Both the position numbers and the translations under genes were made by a program. A stretch of DNA of 6,303 bases, taken from contig PMST01000215.1 of NCBI GenBank assembly GCA_003168295.1, positions 1 to 6,303 on the forward strand. The letters are read 5' to 3'. This DNA comes from Actinomycetota bacterium (GTDB taxonomy: Bacteria > Actinomycetota > Actinomycetes > Streptosporangiales > Streptosporangiaceae). Shown here piece after piece: positions 5,370 to 6,303 of the stretch. The notes under the pieces were generated by a model. That model searched no databases. It worked only from the letters and a program-made list of their open reading frames with translations, and was not told the DNA's origin. Positions within the stretch are counted from its first letter, which is position 1; every line of letters starts with the position of its first letter.

Positions 5370-6303
5370 ATGCTCATCGATGTCGCCGCTCCGGCCGACC
5401 ACGACCTGGCCGACCACGACCTGGCCGATCGCGAGCGGGCCGACCACTATCTGGCCGACTTCGTGCTGCCCGCCGAGCGCGAGGCGCACGACCCGCCCGA
5501 GGCCCGCGGCCTGGCCCGCGACGGCGTGCGGCTGCTGGTCAGCCGTCGCGCCTCCGGTGAGGTCAGCCACCATGCCTTCGCCGACCTGCCCGGCCTGCTG
5601 CTGCCCGGCGACCTGCTGGTGGTCAACACCACCGGCACGCTGCCGGCCCAGGTCCGCGCGGCCGGCGGGCTGGCCGTGCACTTCTCCACCGCCCGGCCCG
5701 ACGGCAGCTGGCTGGTCGAACTTCGCCAGGTAAAAGACAAGATCTCGAGGCCGAACGGGCACGGCCACCCCGGCCAGGTCATCCCCTTGCCCGCCGGGGC
5801 TTCGCTGACCCTGCTGAACCGCGCCACGGCCAGGCTCTGGCGGGCCCGGCTGTCGGTGGCGGTGGTGCCGTACCTGCTCCGGCACGGCCTGCCGATCAGG
5901 TACTCCTACGTGCGCCGCGACTGGCCGCTGTCGTTCTACCAGACGGTGTTCGCGGCCCGGCCGGGCAGCGCGGAGATGCCGAGCGCGAGCCGCCCGTTCA
6001 CCCCCGAGGTGGTCACCGCGCTGGCCACCCGCGGCGTGCTGATCGCCCCGCTCACCCTGCACTGCGGGGTGTCCTCGCTGGAGGCCGGCGAGGACCCGTA
6101 CCCGGAGCTCTACGACGTCCCGCCCGCCACGGCCCGGCTGGTCAACCACGTGCGGGCGTCCGGCGGCCGGGTCATCGCGGCGGGCACCACCGTGGTCCGC
6201 GCGCTGGAGACGGCGGCCCGCGCCGACGGCCAGGTGGCGGCCGCGGCGGGCTGGACGGCGCACGTGGTCACCCCGCAGACGGGGGTCCGGGCGGTGGACG
6301 GGC
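5370..6303 (+). CDS. QueA-family protein (S-adenosylmethionine:tRNA ribosyltransferase-isomerase-like), 3' end cut off
   Basis: 311 residues are visible and the frame is open to the right edge. Full QueA proteins are about 350 residues, so a modest C-terminal part is missing. QueA-like blocks in order: DFVLP (30-34), VRLLVSRRASGEVSHHAFADL (53-73), LLPGDLLVVNTTGTLPAQV (77-95), SFYQTVFAARPGS (188-200), PLTLHCGV (227-234), YPELYDVPP (244-252) and RVIAAGTTVVRALETAA (267-283). QueA adds and rearranges the SAM ribosyl group on preQ1-tRNA to make epoxyqueuosine. Several normally conserved blocks differ: APTAGLHF is EMPSASRPF here, and LHVGxGTF is LHCGVSSL. It may therefore be a paralogue with another substrate. 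The first 29 residues carry a five-residue repeat before the usual family start. ATG 5370 is supported by AGGAG 5 nt upstream. It follows the SDR gene by 16 bp, suggesting an operon. Confidence 0.88.
   Translation, partial: MLIDVAAPADHDLADHDLADRERADHYLADFVLPAEREAHDPPEARGLARDGVRLLVSRRASGEVSHHAFADLPGLLLPGDLLVVNTTGTLPAQVRAAGGLAVHFSTARPDGSWLVELRQVKDKISRPNGHGHPGQVIPLPAGASLTLLNRATARLWRARLSVAVVPYLLRHGLPIRYSYVRRDWPLSFYQTVFAARPGSAEMPSASRPFTPEVVTALATRGVLIAPLTLHCGVSSLEAGEDPYPELYDVPPATARLVNHVRASGGRVIAAGTTVVRALETAARADGQVAAAAGWTAHVVTPQTGVRAVDG
5397..5456 (+). repeat. 15-nt tandem repeat, four units, encoding a pentapeptide repeat
   Basis: GACCACGACCTGGCC is repeated exactly at 5397-5411 and 5412-5426. Two diverged units follow at 5427-5441 and 5442-5456. 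They encode DHDLA, DHDLA, DRERA and DHYLA just before the DFVLP that normally opens QueA proteins, so the 5' end of this gene looks expanded by in-frame tandem duplication. Confidence 0.85.

Noticed and set aside
5286..6263. 325-residue minus-strand open frame across the QueA-like gene
   Set aside because: Composition is Gly/Arg/Ala/Gln-rich with no domain signature, and the plus strand carries clear QueA blocks with a good ribosome binding site.

Overview
The window is very GC-rich, coding-dense DNA with G/C-ending codons, GTG/TTG starts, a class F-type sortase and a GAF/HisKA_3 two-component system. Together these point to a high-GC actinomycete chromosome (Streptomyces/Streptosporangium-like; genus not resolvable). 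I see no rRNA, tRNA, CRISPR array, insertion sequence or phage gene.

Layout, left to right. (1) Minus strand, 1-1145: an ABC-type ATPase of the ModF/YlmA type, followed 105 bp downstream by the first 84 residues of a membrane-anchored SPFH/Band 7 protein that runs off the left edge. (2) 1146-1497: a non-coding divergent interval, with a GC-rich half carrying 15-bp direct repeats and an AT-rich half that probably holds promoters. (3) Plus strand, 1498-2744: a two-gene surface module. It encodes a secreted Pro/Thr-rich stalk protein with two Cys-x-Cys pairs and a C-terminal membrane anchor, then a sortase starting 5 bp after its stop. (4) Minus strand, 2741-4521 (or 4557): a sensor kinase and LuxR/NarL-type response regulator joined by a GTGA stop/start overlap. 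The regulator stop shares a CTAG with the stop of the convergent sortase gene. (5) A short divergent promoter region, then plus strand 4646-6303: a classical short-chain dehydrogenase/reductase and, 16 bp on, a QueA-family protein that runs off the right edge.

How the parts may work together. The stalk protein and sortase look like a dedicated substrate/enzyme pair, but both are unorthodox. The substrate has LPLAL where an LPxTG-like motif would be expected, and the sortase has no arginine anywhere after its catalytic cysteine. The two-component system lies between this module and the SDR/QueA-like operon, so it could control either. The region between the kinase and the SDR gene has a perfect palindrome and two mirror-image promoter-like arms, each with a -10-like hexamer placed for a leaderless transcript. 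The QueA-like protein keeps the family fold signature but has substitutions in blocks that are strongly conserved in true QueA, plus a tandem-repeat N-terminal extension, so its substrate may not be queuosine tRNA. The sortase/substrate pair, the divergent promoter and the QueA-like protein are the parts most worth a second look.
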